In this document: positions 1-9,423 of the stretch, piece by piece | Layout: each line of letters starts with the position of its first letter | Position numbering within the stretch: the stretch's first letter is position 1 | Assembly (NCBI GenBank): GCA_964444885.1 | Contig: CAYUIZ010000028.1 | Location: forward strand, 1-28,192 | Length of the DNA: 28,192 nucleotides | Origin: CAYRGQ01 sp964444885 | Lineage (GTDB): Bacteria > Bacteroidota > Bacteroidia > Sphingobacteriales > Sphingobacteriaceae | Reading direction: 5' to 3' | Notes under the pieces: model-generated | Databases searched by the model: none | What the model was told of the DNA's origin: nothing | What the model saw: only the letters and a program-made list of their open reading frames with translations | Translations under genes and position numbers: made by a program

Positions 1-96
1 TATCGGGATTTTTGCTCATGACCAGTTTTCGTTTCACTGACCTATCGCGTAAGTTCGGACGTAGGGAAGCGAATTTTTTGTTTTCCGCTAAAGGGC

Positions 97-104
97 TATC
101 TTTA
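97..104 (+). promoter_or_regulatory. Candidate -7 box for the PH-domain gene
   Basis: TATCTTTA differs from the Bacteroidota -7 consensus TAnnTTTG only at the last base. A TTTG at 77-80 lies 16 bases upstream and could be the -33 element. The gene starts about 50 bases downstream. The assignment rests on consensus matching only. Confidence 0.35.
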
Positions 105-156
105 CATGCAATCCCTATGTATGTGACGAAAAAATGGGCGATTGACTGGAAAGTAT

Positions 157-579
157 ATGACAAAAAGGTATCGGTCAAAAACATCTTACGGATTATTGGC
201 GTTTGTGTTTCTCGTGTTCTTTGGGCCTGTCGTGGCGGATCTGTTTCAGGATGGATTCGGTGACGCACGCTTGGGGGTATTGGCGTTCCTAGTTCCGATA
301 TTCGCGCTGGTCGTCCATGTTTTTTTTGGAACGGTTTACACCATCCGCGGGGGAAAGCTCCACATCCAATGCGGCTTTATCTCTTATCGGCCGATTGATA
401 TAGCGAAAATAAAGTCAATTTCTGCGTCACGCAGCTTGTTAGCTGCACCGGCGCCTTCCTTTGACCGCCTCGAAATCCGCTTTGGCCGGTTCGGCCGCAT
501 GCTTATTTCGCCTAAGGACAAGGCGGGGCTCACACAATCCCTAGCCAGTATCAATCCGGATATCCTAATCCAAATTTAA
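157..579 (+). CDS. Small PH-domain membrane protein
   Basis: Predicted 140-residue protein. After a basic N-terminus (MTKRYRSK) come two hydrophobic stretches, around residues 10-28 and 38-60, that probably form two membrane helices. The C-terminal half (from about YTIRGGKLHIQCG) resembles the small bacterial PH-like domain (bPH family) found in short Bacteroidota membrane proteins: a strand-turn-strand start, a central SxDRLEI-like strand and a final ISPKDKAGL helix segment. Such domains are thought to bind lipids or proteins at the membrane, but no function is established here. I prefer the ATG at 157, with GGAAAG just upstream, over an in-frame TTG at 142. It is convergent with the PUL regulator, with 16 bases between the two stop codons, and is probably unrelated to the PUL. 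Confidence 0.7.
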   Translation: MTKRYRSKTSYGLLAFVFLVFFGPVVADLFQDGFGDARLGVLAFLVPIFALVVHVFFGTVYTIRGGKLHIQCGFISYRPIDIAKIKSISASRSLLAAPAPSFDRLEIRFGRFGRMLISPKDKAGLTQSLASINPDILIQI

Positions 580-595
580 GGCAAAGCCCCTTGGA

Positions 596-3448
596 TCAAA
601 AACTCTCCAGAAATTCGTTGAGCTTAACTTCGCGCGGCAATTCGAGTTTCTTGCGGAGCCGGTAGCGGGCTATTTCTACCCCTTTGGGAGAAATATGCAG
701 AACTTGGGCAATCTCCTTGGATGACATGTTTATTTTGAGGTAAGCGCACACTTTGAGGTCTGACGGCGTGAGCGCCGGGTACGTTTCCTTCAGCTTCTTG
801 AGGAAGTTGTTGTGTACGTCGTCAAAGTGAAGGGCAAATTTTTCCCACTCCTTTTGGTGCTTTTCATCCTCGATGATGTCTTTGAGAATGCGGTGCAGCT
901 GGTACCTGGCATCCGGATTTTTCTCTTCGTCCATCACCGACTGGATGTTTTCTTTCACTTTGTTGATGAGCCGGCTGCGTTTGAAATCGTTCATCGTGAT
1001 GGAAGCCAGGTCTCTGTTTTTAAAGGCGATCTCGTTTTCCAGTTTCTCGTTCTTGAGCTCGATGATGACTCGCTCGCTATTCTTTTTCTCCAGCTCGTGC
1101 AGGTAGGCGGTTTCCCGTTGTTTTTTTTCAAAATTGAGACGTTGCTTGTGCAGTTGGCGCTTGTAAAGCCTAAACAGCAGGTAGGAAAGCAGGACGATCG
1201 CGATCGCATACGCCGCTTGGGCTAAGGGGCTCACGTACCAGTATGGGGCTACTTGGAACGCGTATGACAGTACGTTGGACTCCTCGCCAAACTTATTACG
1301 TGCTTTTACCTCCAGGATATACGCACCCGCGGCCAAGTTGCCGAACGACCGCTCGCTCACCGAGGTCCACGGCGACCAGTCTTCCTTGCCGCGCAGCCGG
1401 TAGCTATACTCGAGGGATTCCATGAATTCATGGCTGGCCACCTCAAACCGTAAGGCCGAAAAGTCAGGCGCAAGGCGGAAAACCGTCCGTTGGTTCGTGG
1501 CGAGCTGTCCGTGTTCGTCGACATAATATCCGTTGTGCAACAGGCTGTCTTGGTTGTTGTAGCTGATCCGGATGGCGTTAAACGAGATGCGCGGCTTATC
1601 GTTGTTGGCGCGGTATAAGTCTGAGTTGATGTGGAACACGCCGTCGTACGAGCCGACCAGGATATTTTCGGGGTCGATAGGATTGATGTGGTAGAAGCCG
1701 CCGATCATGTTGCTCTCCAGCTCATGGAAATTTGTGGTCGTCTCCGTGCGCGGATCCCAAACGGCGATCTTCTCGTCTGAGATAAACCAGACCCGGCGCG
1801 CCTCGTCCTCCTTGAGGTAGATGATCGGGATGTTTCCAAAACGCGCATTCCAGACGCTATTTTTTTCGAATGTATCCTGCCCCTCCGAATACGTATAAAT
1901 ACCATCAAGTGTGGCAACGACAATGTCTCCGCCGACGCTGAATACGTAGTTCTGGTTGTCCGAAGGCAGGCCGTGCGCGGCCGTGTACTGTACGGCATCC
2001 GATCCTGGGTCTGACAGGTCATAACGATACACCCCGCGGTAGGGGTGCGAGGTCCAGAGGGCATTACGGGCACTGTCGATTTCCATAAAGCGCATAGGCT
2101 CGACCAGATTGCCGAGCAGTCGGTGCTCTTTTTTGGGCGACAAGTCAATTTCGTAAACCCCATTGTACGTGCCCGCAAAGTATTTGTTCCCGACCGCTTT
2201 GACCAGCCAGGTGCCGATGTCGATTTTTGATTCAATAGTGCCGTCGGGCGCTATAATGAAACCGCCGTGGTGGTGCAGCATCCACAGGCGGCCGTTGAGC
2301 CAATGCAGGTTCCAGACCTGTCCGTTGGTGCCGGGGAGTCGCCTAAATCCCTGGGAGGCGTAGCTGATGTCGTTAGCCTCGCGCTCTACCGGCGAGGCAT
2401 AGAGCCCGTCGGACGAGCCTAGGTAGAGTGTGCCTTGGGCCAATAGCGTGGCGTAAGTCGCCGTTGGTGATTGTTTTTGCGGGTAGATGTTCCGCACCGC
2501 CGAATTGATTTCCAGGATTGATAGCCCGTTGTCGAGTCCCAGCCATAGCAATCCTTTTTCGTCTACGAAAGATGCCAGCACCGTATTGTGGCGCAGCCCG
2601 TCGGACGTACTGATTTGTTGGATGGCCTGGCCGCGCTTGTCGATGATATACATGCCGCCCGATACGGTGCCCACGGCGATGTGGCCGTTTCGCAGTAGGG
2701 ACGTCGAAATGATTTGGCTTTGTTGTATCGCTGACGGAAGGGCGAATGGCGAAAAACTGCCTGCATGGTACAGCAAGGCGTGGTTGGCGAGTGTGGTCAC
2801 CAGGGTGGAGTCTTGCCCGATCGCCAAGGTGCTCGTGGCCACATCGGTGACGGGTTGTCCCAGGGAGTGCAGCGCGCCTTCGTGTAACACAAACCATTCA
2901 TTCTTATTCGCTACGAGCAGCCCGTCGTGCATCTTGCCCATGAAACCGAATTCTTGGTTATCTCCCGGCAGCAGCACGTCAAATCCAGCATCGCTGTAGC
3001 AGAAAATGTATTTCGTCGTGCGGAAGTAAACGGTGTCTTGGAGAACTTCAATATCCCATACGTCGCCAAAGTCGGTGAAAGTGGCCGGTAGCAAGCCGGA
3101 TAGGTCGTGGAATACGAGGCCGGTGCGGGTGGCCTGAAAATAACCGATCACGCCTTGCGCACCGACGTATGCGCGACCGTCATGCAGGGCTACGGAGCGG
3201 ATGATGGTATGGTTGGGTACGGGGTGGTTCTTCCACTCCTTGCCATTGAACGTAATCAGCCCGCTGTTGTTGGCGATGTAGATGGTGGAAAATCCGTCCT
3301 GCACGATTTGCCAATTTTGGGTGCCTGAGTTCGTGTCGAAATGGCTCAGATTCGCAATTTTCGGCACGCCGATTTTTTTCTGCGCCCGTAGGGGAGCAGA
3401 GGCGAGCACGAACGCAATGACAAGGGACAGGAGCAGGTATTTTAACAC
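596..3448 (-). CDS. Membrane-spanning PUL sensor/regulator (propeller, triple-Y, LuxR-type HTH)
   Basis: Predicted 950 residues with a GTG start. Residues 1-22 form a signal peptide ending in LRA. Residues about 40-670 hold repeated beta-propeller blades of the two-component-regulator propeller type (for example GLLWLGLDNGLSIL). Residues about 679-735 are a Y_Y_Y domain. A membrane helix lies near 742-762, followed by a long charged coiled coil (about 765-880). Residues 892-940 form a LuxR/GerE-like helix-turn-helix with the pattern LTPSDLKVCAYL-SSKEIAQVL-SPKGVEIARYRLRKK. There is no histidine kinase or receiver domain. The likely job is to sense oligosaccharide in the periplasm and bind DNA directly from the membrane, as known SusR-type regulators do. 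It is divergent from susC, with 175 bases between start codons, so it most likely controls that operon. The ligand is unknown. Confidence 0.92.
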   Translation of the reverse strand: MLKYLLLSLVIAFVLASAPLRAQKKIGVPKIANLSHFDTNSGTQNWQIVQDGFSTIYIANNSGLITFNGKEWKNHPVPNHTIIRSVALHDGRAYVGAQGVIGYFQATRTGLVFHDLSGLLPATFTDFGDVWDIEVLQDTVYFRTTKYIFCYSDAGFDVLLPGDNQEFGFMGKMHDGLLVANKNEWFVLHEGALHSLGQPVTDVATSTLAIGQDSTLVTTLANHALLYHAGSFSPFALPSAIQQSQIISTSLLRNGHIAVGTVSGGMYIIDKRGQAIQQISTSDGLRHNTVLASFVDEKGLLWLGLDNGLSILEINSAVRNIYPQKQSPTATYATLLAQGTLYLGSSDGLYASPVEREANDISYASQGFRRLPGTNGQVWNLHWLNGRLWMLHHHGGFIIAPDGTIESKIDIGTWLVKAVGNKYFAGTYNGVYEIDLSPKKEHRLLGNLVEPMRFMEIDSARNALWTSHPYRGVYRYDLSDPGSDAVQYTAAHGLPSDNQNYVFSVGGDIVVATLDGIYTYSEGQDTFEKNSVWNARFGNIPIIYLKEDEARRVWFISDEKIAVWDPRTETTTNFHELESNMIGGFYHINPIDPENILVGSYDGVFHINSDLYRANNDKPRISFNAIRISYNNQDSLLHNGYYVDEHGQLATNQRTVFRLAPDFSALRFEVASHEFMESLEYSYRLRGKEDWSPWTSVSERSFGNLAAGAYILEVKARNKFGEESNVLSYAFQVAPYWYVSPLAQAAYAIAIVLLSYLLFRLYKRQLHKQRLNFEKKQRETAYLHELEKKNSERVIIELKNEKLENEIAFKNRDLASITMNDFKRSRLINKVKENIQSVMDEEKNPDARYQLHRILKDIIEDEKHQKEWEKFALHFDDVHNNFLKKLKETYPALTPSDLKVCAYLKINMSSKEIAQVLHISPKGVEIARYRLRKKLELPREVKLNEFLESF

Positions 3449-3474
3449 GGAATGAGGTTTGGGTTAACAATGCC

Positions 3475-3482
3475 CAAATATA
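3475..3482 (-). promoter_or_regulatory. -7 box of the PUL regulator
   Basis: On the minus strand this reads TATATTTG, a perfect TAnnTTTG match 26 bases before the GTG start. The last bases of the box begin an inverted repeat, TTTGGG then 9 bases then CCCAAA, with the right arm downstream of the box. It could be a hairpin at the transcript start or an autoregulatory site. No -33 TTG is seen at the usual distance. Confidence 0.5.
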
Positions 3483-3535
3483 TGTAGTATTTCAAATAGT
3501 TGACATACAGTATTTTAATTTTTTTGTGTAGTGGT

Positions 3536-3582
3536 AAAGTAGGGGTCGAAAATTAGGCGGTAGAAGATGGATGCCCTACTTT
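3536..3582. repeat. 9-bp inverted repeat overlapping the susC promoter
   Basis: AAAGTAGGG at 3536-3544 and its exact reverse complement CCCTACTTT at 3574-3582 are separated by 29 bases. The right arm overlaps the candidate susC -7 box. The repeat sits between two divergent genes, the regulator and its presumed target operon, where an operator is expected. The long spacer would suit a looping or dimer-of-dimers site better than a simple hairpin. The function is inferred from position only. Confidence 0.5.
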
Positions 3583-3584
3583 TG
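3577..3584 (+). promoter_or_regulatory. -7 box of the susCD-GH16 operon
   Basis: TACTTTTG is a perfect TAnnTTTG match 39 bases before the susC ATG. This predicts a short leader of about 30 bases. The first seven bases are shared with the inverted repeat at 3536-3582. No clear -33 TTG is present, which fits a promoter that needs an activator. Confidence 0.5.
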
Positions 3585-3623
3585 GAATGTCGGATAATCG
3601 GCAAATTATAAACTTACACAGTT

Positions 3624-6600
3624 ATGTTTTACTACTTCAAAGAAGGAAAGCCGAAGGGCTTGGCTTTCGGTTTGTTGTTGATTATGATGCTTGCCTGCCC
3701 TTGGCCAGAAGCGTTGGCGCAGGCGACACAACAAACAGTCAGCGGCCGCGTCCAAGACCGGCAGGGGCAACCCCTGGCAGGAGCGACCGTGCGCGTGGTG
3801 GGCAACAATGTGGCCACGTCCACGGATGAATCCGGCCGCTTTAGCATTGTTGCCAATCGTGGCGATCTACTCGAATTTTCCTATGTCGGCTTCGAGCGGG
3901 CCACGGTAACGGTAACCAGTCAAAGCGAGCTTTCCGTGCAGCTGCAGGAAACTGAGCCGAACATACTGGAGGATGTGATTGTCGTGGGCTATGGCACCCA
4001 AAAGATTACCAATATCTCCGGCGCCATCTCCACGGTGAAACAAGCGGATATCGAGCGCCTGCGCCCGACGCGTGCCGAGGAGGCCTTGCAGGGGCGGGCG
4101 GCAGGCGTCAACGTTATTCAGGGCGGATCGCCGGGGTCCAAGCCGACGGTCCTTGTGCGGGGCATACCCTCCTTTTCGGGAACAGATCCCGTGGTGATTG
4201 TGGATGGCGTGCCGCAAACGCTCGACGACCTTAACTCAATCAGCGCGTCGGACATCGAATCGATCACCGTGCTCAAAGATGCGGCCACCACGGCCATCTA
4301 TGGCGTGAAAGGGGGCAACGGGGTAATCGTCGTCACGACCAAAAATGGGCGCAAGAACCAAGCGACCCAGATTACCCTCAATACGAATGTAGGTTTTCAA
4401 GAAGCCGTGAAGAAAATCAACATGCTTAACGCATCTGAATACGCTGCGATGGTCAACGAAGGAAGCGTGGCGGCGGGCGGAGGTCTTATCTTTAACGATC
4501 TTTCTACACTTGGCGCGGGCACGGACTGGCAGGAACAGGTGTTCGAACGGCCATTGGAACATTCATATAATCTTTCTGCGTCGGGCGGCGGCGAACGGCT
4601 GACCTACTTTCTTTCGGGCGCACTGCACAGCCAGGGAGGTGTTGTAGGGGGCTACGGCAAGTCGCGCTTCGACCGCGGCAACGTCACAGCAAACATGGCT
4701 TACGACATCACGGACCGGGTCAAGTTCATCCTGAACAATACCTACGTGATGCTGGGGAGTCGCGGCATTCAGGAAAATTCCTTCAACTCGATCCTGGGAA
4801 GCGCACTGAATTTCGATCCGACGGTGCCGGTTTACAACGACGACCCGAATATCGTGGGAACCTACGGCTACAGCAGCTTGCTGTTTTCCGAAGTGTTTAA
4901 TCCCTTAACCAAACTCGACAATACCTTTAACCGCAATCGGGGTAACAAGCTCTATGGCAAGGCCGAAGTACAGGTGGGTTTATGGGAAAATCTGACCTTC
5001 AGCTCGCGTTTTGGCTATAGCCGGTATGACGATAACGGAAGGGAATTTACACCGCTGGTATTCTACGGCCTCAACAACGTGGACAATACGATGAATCCCG
5101 ATGGCAGCACCGTTACGGGTCGCCACAACCGCGTGTCGCACAGCAAAAATGAATACACCAGTTACACGTTCGAGAATTTCTTCAATTATGATTTCAGCAT
5201 ACAAAACGACCATAACTTCGAAACGGTACTAGGTATGTCGGTATCGAAATCGACGAGCAATGGGCTTTCGGCTAGCCGGCAGGACGTCCCCTTCAATTCG
5301 TGGGAATTTGCGGATTTCAGCGCTGCTACAGGGCAGATTACGGAAAACACCCTAGATGCCATCGGCGGGGGCTACTGGCAGTCGTTCCGCAAAAACCTGT
5401 CTTATTTTGGCCGGATCAACTATGACTACCAATCGCGCTACCTAGCCTCCTTGTCGGTGCGCCGCGACGGGTCGTACGCATTCGGTTCGGAAAACAAGTT
5501 TGGGAACTTCTACTCCGGCTCCTTAGGTTGGGTCGTTTCCAACGAGGATTTTTATGATTCCACATTCGTTAATTACCTTAAGATACGGGGAAGCGCCGGA
5601 TCCATCGGCAACGAGAACGTCAATCCGCAATACGTGCAAATCATCACCGGCGGACCCAGCTATGACCCGACGGCAAACAGCAATGGTTATAATTTTGGCG
5701 GCGTGTTTTACCCCGGATCTACCGTGGGGTCCATCGCCAACAACGCATTGCGCTGGGAACGGCAAATCCAGTACAACATTGGATTTGATGCCAATTTCTG
5801 GAACAACCGGTTCACGCTGAATGCCGACTATTTCTATAAAAACGTAGATGGTCTGCTGTTTACGCCCTCCGCGTCTCTGTACTTGGGTACCGTCCCACTG
5901 CCTACGGCCAACGTGGGCTCGACCGAAACCAGGGGTCTGGATGTGACGTTGGGATTCCAAGACAATTTCTCGGACGATTTCCGGTTTAACGCCGCACTCA
6001 CCGTGACGACGGCAAAAAACCGAGTCACCAAGACGAACGAAGACGGCACCGCCCGGATCATCGGGGGTAGTTATTTCAACGGGCAGTCGCAGACGGTTAC
6101 CGTATTTGAGAAAGGGGAAACGCCCGGGTATTTCTACGGCTACCAAACGGATGGACTGTTCCAATCGCAGGAAGATATCGAAAACTGGGCACTCCAGTCG
6201 GGCGCACAGCCGGGCGATATCCGCTTTGTCGATACCGACGGCAATGGCGAAATCAATGCCGACGACCAAGTGAAAATTGGCGACCCGTTTCCGGATATGA
6301 CCCTGGGGCTAAACCTCGGCTTCTCGTATAAGAAGCTCGATTTTGGCGTGTTCTTTTATTCCTCGGTCGGCAATGACATCTACCGGGCTTACGAACGCAA
6401 TGCCAACTATACCAATAAACCAAACAGCATCCTCAACCGCTGGACCGGACCGGCGACCGTGAACGATGCCCGCTACCCGCGCTACTCGTTTACGGATCCC
6501 AATAACAACAGTCGCGTGTCTGACCGTTACGTCGAAGACGGCTCGTTTCTCAAAGTGAAGAACATACAGCTGGGCTATACGTTCGCCGGTCATTTCCTCA

Positions 6601-6773
6601 AAAATACGTTTAAGGAGATACGGATTTACGGACAAGTCAAAAACGCATGGACGCTAACGAACTACTTGGGCTACGACCCCGAGATCCCGGGCGGCATCCT
6701 GGAAACGGGAATCGATCGCGGTGCTTATCCGCAATCGCGTGTGTATTCGCTAGGCGTCAATTTCAAATTATAA
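3624..6773 (+). CDS. SusC/RagA-family TonB-linked outer-membrane transporter
   Basis: Predicted 1049 residues, usual for the family. A signal peptide runs to about residue 32 (EALAQ). A carboxypeptidase-regulatory-like domain follows at about 38-98 (VSGRVQDRQGQPLAGATVRV). The family signature DVIVVGYGTQ is near residue 120. The plug domain (about 120-225) holds VLVRGIPSF, IVDGVP and VLKDAATTAIYG. The rest is a long beta-barrel ending in an aromatic-rich strand closing on FKL. There is no N-terminal STN domain, so this is not a FecA-type anti-sigma signalling transporter; regulation should come from the divergent gene. It imports oligosaccharide across the outer membrane using TonB energy, with SusD as its lid. 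It is first in the operon, 4 bases ahead of susD. Confidence 0.96.
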   Translation: MFYYFKEGKPKGLAFGLLLIMMLACPWPEALAQATQQTVSGRVQDRQGQPLAGATVRVVGNNVATSTDESGRFSIVANRGDLLEFSYVGFERATVTVTSQSELSVQLQETEPNILEDVIVVGYGTQKITNISGAISTVKQADIERLRPTRAEEALQGRAAGVNVIQGGSPGSKPTVLVRGIPSFSGTDPVVIVDGVPQTLDDLNSISASDIESITVLKDAATTAIYGVKGGNGVIVVTTKNGRKNQATQITLNTNVGFQEAVKKINMLNASEYAAMVNEGSVAAGGGLIFNDLSTLGAGTDWQEQVFERPLEHSYNLSASGGGERLTYFLSGALHSQGGVVGGYGKSRFDRGNVTANMAYDITDRVKFILNNTYVMLGSRGIQENSFNSILGSALNFDPTVPVYNDDPNIVGTYGYSSLLFSEVFNPLTKLDNTFNRNRGNKLYGKAEVQVGLWENLTFSSRFGYSRYDDNGREFTPLVFYGLNNVDNTMNPDGSTVTGRHNRVSHSKNEYTSYTFENFFNYDFSIQNDHNFETVLGMSVSKSTSNGLSASRQDVPFNSWEFADFSAATGQITENTLDAIGGGYWQSFRKNLSYFGRINYDYQSRYLASLSVRRDGSYAFGSENKFGNFYSGSLGWVVSNEDFYDSTFVNYLKIRGSAGSIGNENVNPQYVQIITGGPSYDPTANSNGYNFGGVFYPGSTVGSIANNALRWERQIQYNIGFDANFWNNRFTLNADYFYKNVDGLLFTPSASLYLGTVPLPTANVGSTETRGLDVTLGFQDNFSDDFRFNAALTVTTAKNRVTKTNEDGTARIIGGSYFNGQSQTVTVFEKGETPGYFYGYQTDGLFQSQEDIENWALQSGAQPGDIRFVDTDGNGEINADDQVKIGDPFPDMTLGLNLGFSYKKLDFGVFFYSSVGNDIYRAYERNANYTNKPNSILNRWTGPATVNDARYPRYSFTDPNNNSRVSDRYVEDGSFLKVKNIQLGYTFAGHFLKNTFKEIRIYGQVKNAWTLTNYLGYDPEIPGGILETGIDRGAYPQSRVYSLGVNFKL

Positions 6774-6777
6774 ACCC

Positions 6778-8313
6778 ATGAAGACTTTAATAAAACCTAA
6801 CGCAATCACGCGCAATCCAGCAGTCTGGATCGTGTTCGTGTTCCTTTTTGGCGCGTGCGAAAGCTGGATAGACTACGATCCGCGCGACGATTTCCGGATT
6901 ACCGAAATGGACTACCTGCAATCCGAAGACGACTACCGCACGATGGCTATCAGCGTGTATACACCGATCCAATGGCTCAACCAAATGGTGCCTGTTGGCG
7001 ACATTGCTTCGGATGATGCCGTGGCCGGCGGCGAAAGTGCCTCGGACGTACTCTCCCTCCAGCAGATTGATGATTTTACGCTCACGCCCGTCAACTCCAC
7101 CTTGCGCGAGCTTTGGCAGTCGGCTTACGAAGGCATTAACAGGGCAAACTACATGACCCAGTACCGCGAGGCAAACCTACGCGGCAACACAGTCGACTTT
7201 GCCGGTAAAGATGCGTTGTATGGCGAGATTCACTTTCTGCGGGCATTCTATTACTTCTCGCTAGTCAAGATGTTTGGCGATGTGCCGTTGTTTGCCGACA
7301 AGCGTTTGAGCTTGACCGAATCCAGAAGTCTTTCGCGCACACCCAAAGCCGAAGTCTATGCCCAGATCGAGCAAGACCTGCTGGATGCCATTGCTTCACT
7401 GCCAAAAATACAAGCCGAGAAAGGGCGCATTACCCGGTATGCCGCGCAGGCATTGCTGGGCAAGGTGTACCTCTATCAGCAGCAGTATGACCAAGCTGCA
7501 CCTGTGCTAGAGGCCATTATTGCCGACAACGCATTTTCGCTGGTCGATGATTTCTACTCGGTGTTCCTGCAAACTGGCGAAAATGGCCCCGAGTCCGTAT
7601 TCGAAATCCAATACACCAATGCGTCGCCCTATTACAACTGGGGCGGGGCCACGCGTGGCCAAGGCAATTATGCTGTGCAGCAGACGGGTATCCGAGGCAT
7701 CAGCGGATCAGACGCGATGCCTTATGCGCCGGGGTGGAGCACGAACCTGCCTTCCGCAGGTCTGGCAGATGCCTTTGAGGCGGGCGACCAGCGCCGGGCC
7801 GTCACCATTCTGGATATCGAAGCGTACAAAAATGCCAATCCGGCATTCAACGTCAGCTACCAAGAGGCACCCTACAAAAACACGGGTTTTTATAACCAGA
7901 AGTACCAGCCCCGCAAAGGAGAGACCTCCGGGCAGGTCGAACTCAATTACCTAAATAATTTCCGGACGATACGTTATGCCGAAGTGCTGCTGATGGCCGC
8001 TGAGGCGTTCAACCGAAGCAGCAGCCCCAACGACGGGAAAGCGCGAACGTACCTGAATGAAGTGCGCCGTCGTGCATTCCAAAACGACAGCCATGCGGTG
8101 AGCGCCTCGGGCAATGCGTTATATGAAGCGATCCTCAAGGAACGGCGCGTTGAGCTGGCCATGGAAGGCGACCGGTTTTTCGACTTGGTGCGCACAGGAC
8201 GTGCGGCTACTGTATTGGGGCCACTCGGATTCGTGACGGGCAAGCACGAGGTCTTCCCGATCCCGCAAGAAGAAGTGCAGGTATCCGAGTTGACCCAGAA
8301 TCCGAACTACTAG
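6778..8313 (+). CDS. SusD/RagB-family surface glycan-binding lipoprotein
   Basis: Predicted 511 residues. The N-terminus carries a hydrophobic stretch and the lipobox-like FLFGAC, with Cys27 as the likely lipid-attached residue. The SusD N-terminal TPR-like part is visible around GEIHFLRAFYYFSLVKMFGDVPLF. The C-terminal part has the typical LNEVRRRAF (about 425) and ERRVELAMEGDRFFDLVRTG (about 452-471), and the protein ends in the common LTQNPNY. The family forms a hinged lid on the SusC barrel and captures oligosaccharide at the cell surface. It is separated from susC by 4 bases and from the next lipoprotein gene by 22, so one transcript is likely. Confidence 0.96.
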   Translation: MKTLIKPNAITRNPAVWIVFVFLFGACESWIDYDPRDDFRITEMDYLQSEDDYRTMAISVYTPIQWLNQMVPVGDIASDDAVAGGESASDVLSLQQIDDFTLTPVNSTLRELWQSAYEGINRANYMTQYREANLRGNTVDFAGKDALYGEIHFLRAFYYFSLVKMFGDVPLFADKRLSLTESRSLSRTPKAEVYAQIEQDLLDAIASLPKIQAEKGRITRYAAQALLGKVYLYQQQYDQAAPVLEAIIADNAFSLVDDFYSVFLQTGENGPESVFEIQYTNASPYYNWGGATRGQGNYAVQQTGIRGISGSDAMPYAPGWSTNLPSAGLADAFEAGDQRRAVTILDIEAYKNANPAFNVSYQEAPYKNTGFYNQKYQPRKGETSGQVELNYLNNFRTIRYAEVLLMAAEAFNRSSSPNDGKARTYLNEVRRRAFQNDSHAVSASGNALYEAILKERRVELAMEGDRFFDLVRTGRAATVLGPLGFVTGKHEVFPIPQEEVQVSELTQNPNY

Positions 8314-8335
8314 GAATCACTGAAAGAAAAAAGAC

Positions 8336-9421
8336 ATGAAAAAGTTATGCTTATTATTGGCCAGCTTCAGCCTGCTTTTGGCAGGTTGTACCGAGTTTGA
8401 CCACGGCGACCTGGCCTTTACGCAAACCGCCACGCCCCCCGAGGGTCTCCGTGTCCGGTTTGACGTGGCTCCCGACAATTCCGGGGTGGTCAGGATCACG
8501 CCGCGCGCGGCAGGCGCTACCTATTACGACGTTTATTTTGGCCTCGATCATACCGAGCCTCGGCGTTTGGCAGCCGAAGGAGTGGCCACATTCACTTACC
8601 CAGAAGGAACCTACGACGTGCGCGTCATTGCCTACAACCTGATGGGCGAACAACAGGAGGTGACCGAACAACTGTCAGTTAATTTTGTGGCGCCGGAAAA
8701 CCTGGCCGTGTCTATCCAGGTAGACCCGGTCAACAATTTCAAGGTGCAAGTGAGTGCAACGGCCGACTATGCCAGCGGGTTTGAGGTGCTTTTTGGCGAG
8801 AGTGACAACGAACAAGCGGTAACCGTGAGCCCCGGCCAGGTGGCCAGCCATACCTACGCTACCGTGGGCACGTACACCATCCGCGTCAAGGCCCTGTCGG
8901 GTGGGGCAGCGTCCGCCTCCTTCGAAGGGACGGTAGAGATCAGCGACCCGATACACCTGCCCCTGACGTTTGAAAACCCCAGCGCTACTTTCGGCTTCTT
9001 TAGTTTCGACGGCGGTGACGCAACGGTACTCGACAACCCGCATCAAGGCGGTATCAATACCAGCAACCGCGTCGGCCGAATGATCAAGCACCCGGGGCAA
9101 CCCTGGGGAGGGTCGGTACTCGGGCTGGGTGGTCCCATCGATTTCAGCGCACAGAAGACCTTTAGCATGAAGGTCTATTCGCCTCGCGTGGGCGCAAGGG
9201 TATTGCTCAAAGTGGAGAACGCGAGCAACCCGGGCATCGCATTCGAAGTGGAAGCAGCCACCACTACCGCTAATCAGTGGGAAGAGCTTCGTTTTGATTA
9301 CAGCGGTATCGACGCCAGCCAGGCCTTTAACAATATCGTGCTGATTTTTGAACTCGGCACAATGGGTGATGGATCGGCTGATTTTACCTTCTATTTTGAT
9401 GACATTCAATTAGTTGACTGA
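8336..9421 (+). CDS. Surface glycan-binding lipoprotein with two PKD/Ig-like domains and a jelly-roll domain
   Basis: Predicted 361 residues. The signal peptide ends in LLAGC, making Cys18 the lipidation site. Residues about 24-115 and 118-203 form two PKD/Ig-like domains, each ending in a YDVRVIAYN- or YTIRVKALS-type strand. Residues about 205-361 resemble the beta-sandwich carbohydrate-binding-like domain found next to GH16 enzymes in Bacteroidota glucan loci: GINTSNRVGRMIKHPGQPWGG at its start and FTFYFDDIQLVD at its end. It sits in the position of a SusE/SusF-like surface glycan-binding protein (SGBP). No catalytic motif is seen. It probably holds beta-glucan at the surface for the GH16 enzyme and SusCD. 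The ligand is inferred from context. Confidence 0.85.
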   Translation: MKKLCLLLASFSLLLAGCTEFDHGDLAFTQTATPPEGLRVRFDVAPDNSGVVRITPRAAGATYYDVYFGLDHTEPRRLAAEGVATFTYPEGTYDVRVIAYNLMGEQQEVTEQLSVNFVAPENLAVSIQVDPVNNFKVQVSATADYASGFEVLFGESDNEQAVTVSPGQVASHTYATVGTYTIRVKALSGGAASASFEGTVEISDPIHLPLTFENPSATFGFFSFDGGDATVLDNPHQGGINTSNRVGRMIKHPGQPWGGSVLGLGGPIDFSAQKTFSMKVYSPRVGARVLLKVENASNPGIAFEVEAATTTANQWEELRFDYSGIDASQAFNNIVLIFELGTMGDGSADFTFYFDDIQLVD

Positions 9422-9423
9422 TT

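Noticed and set aside
5523..6269. Long antisense frame (248 codons) inside susC
   Set aside because: It is a shadow of the GC-rich susC coding sequence; the sense frame has full family matches and the antisense translation resembles nothing known.
8675..9409. Antisense frame of 244 codons inside the jelly-roll lipoprotein gene
   Set aside because: No signal, no family motif and no promoter; explained by codon usage of the sense gene.
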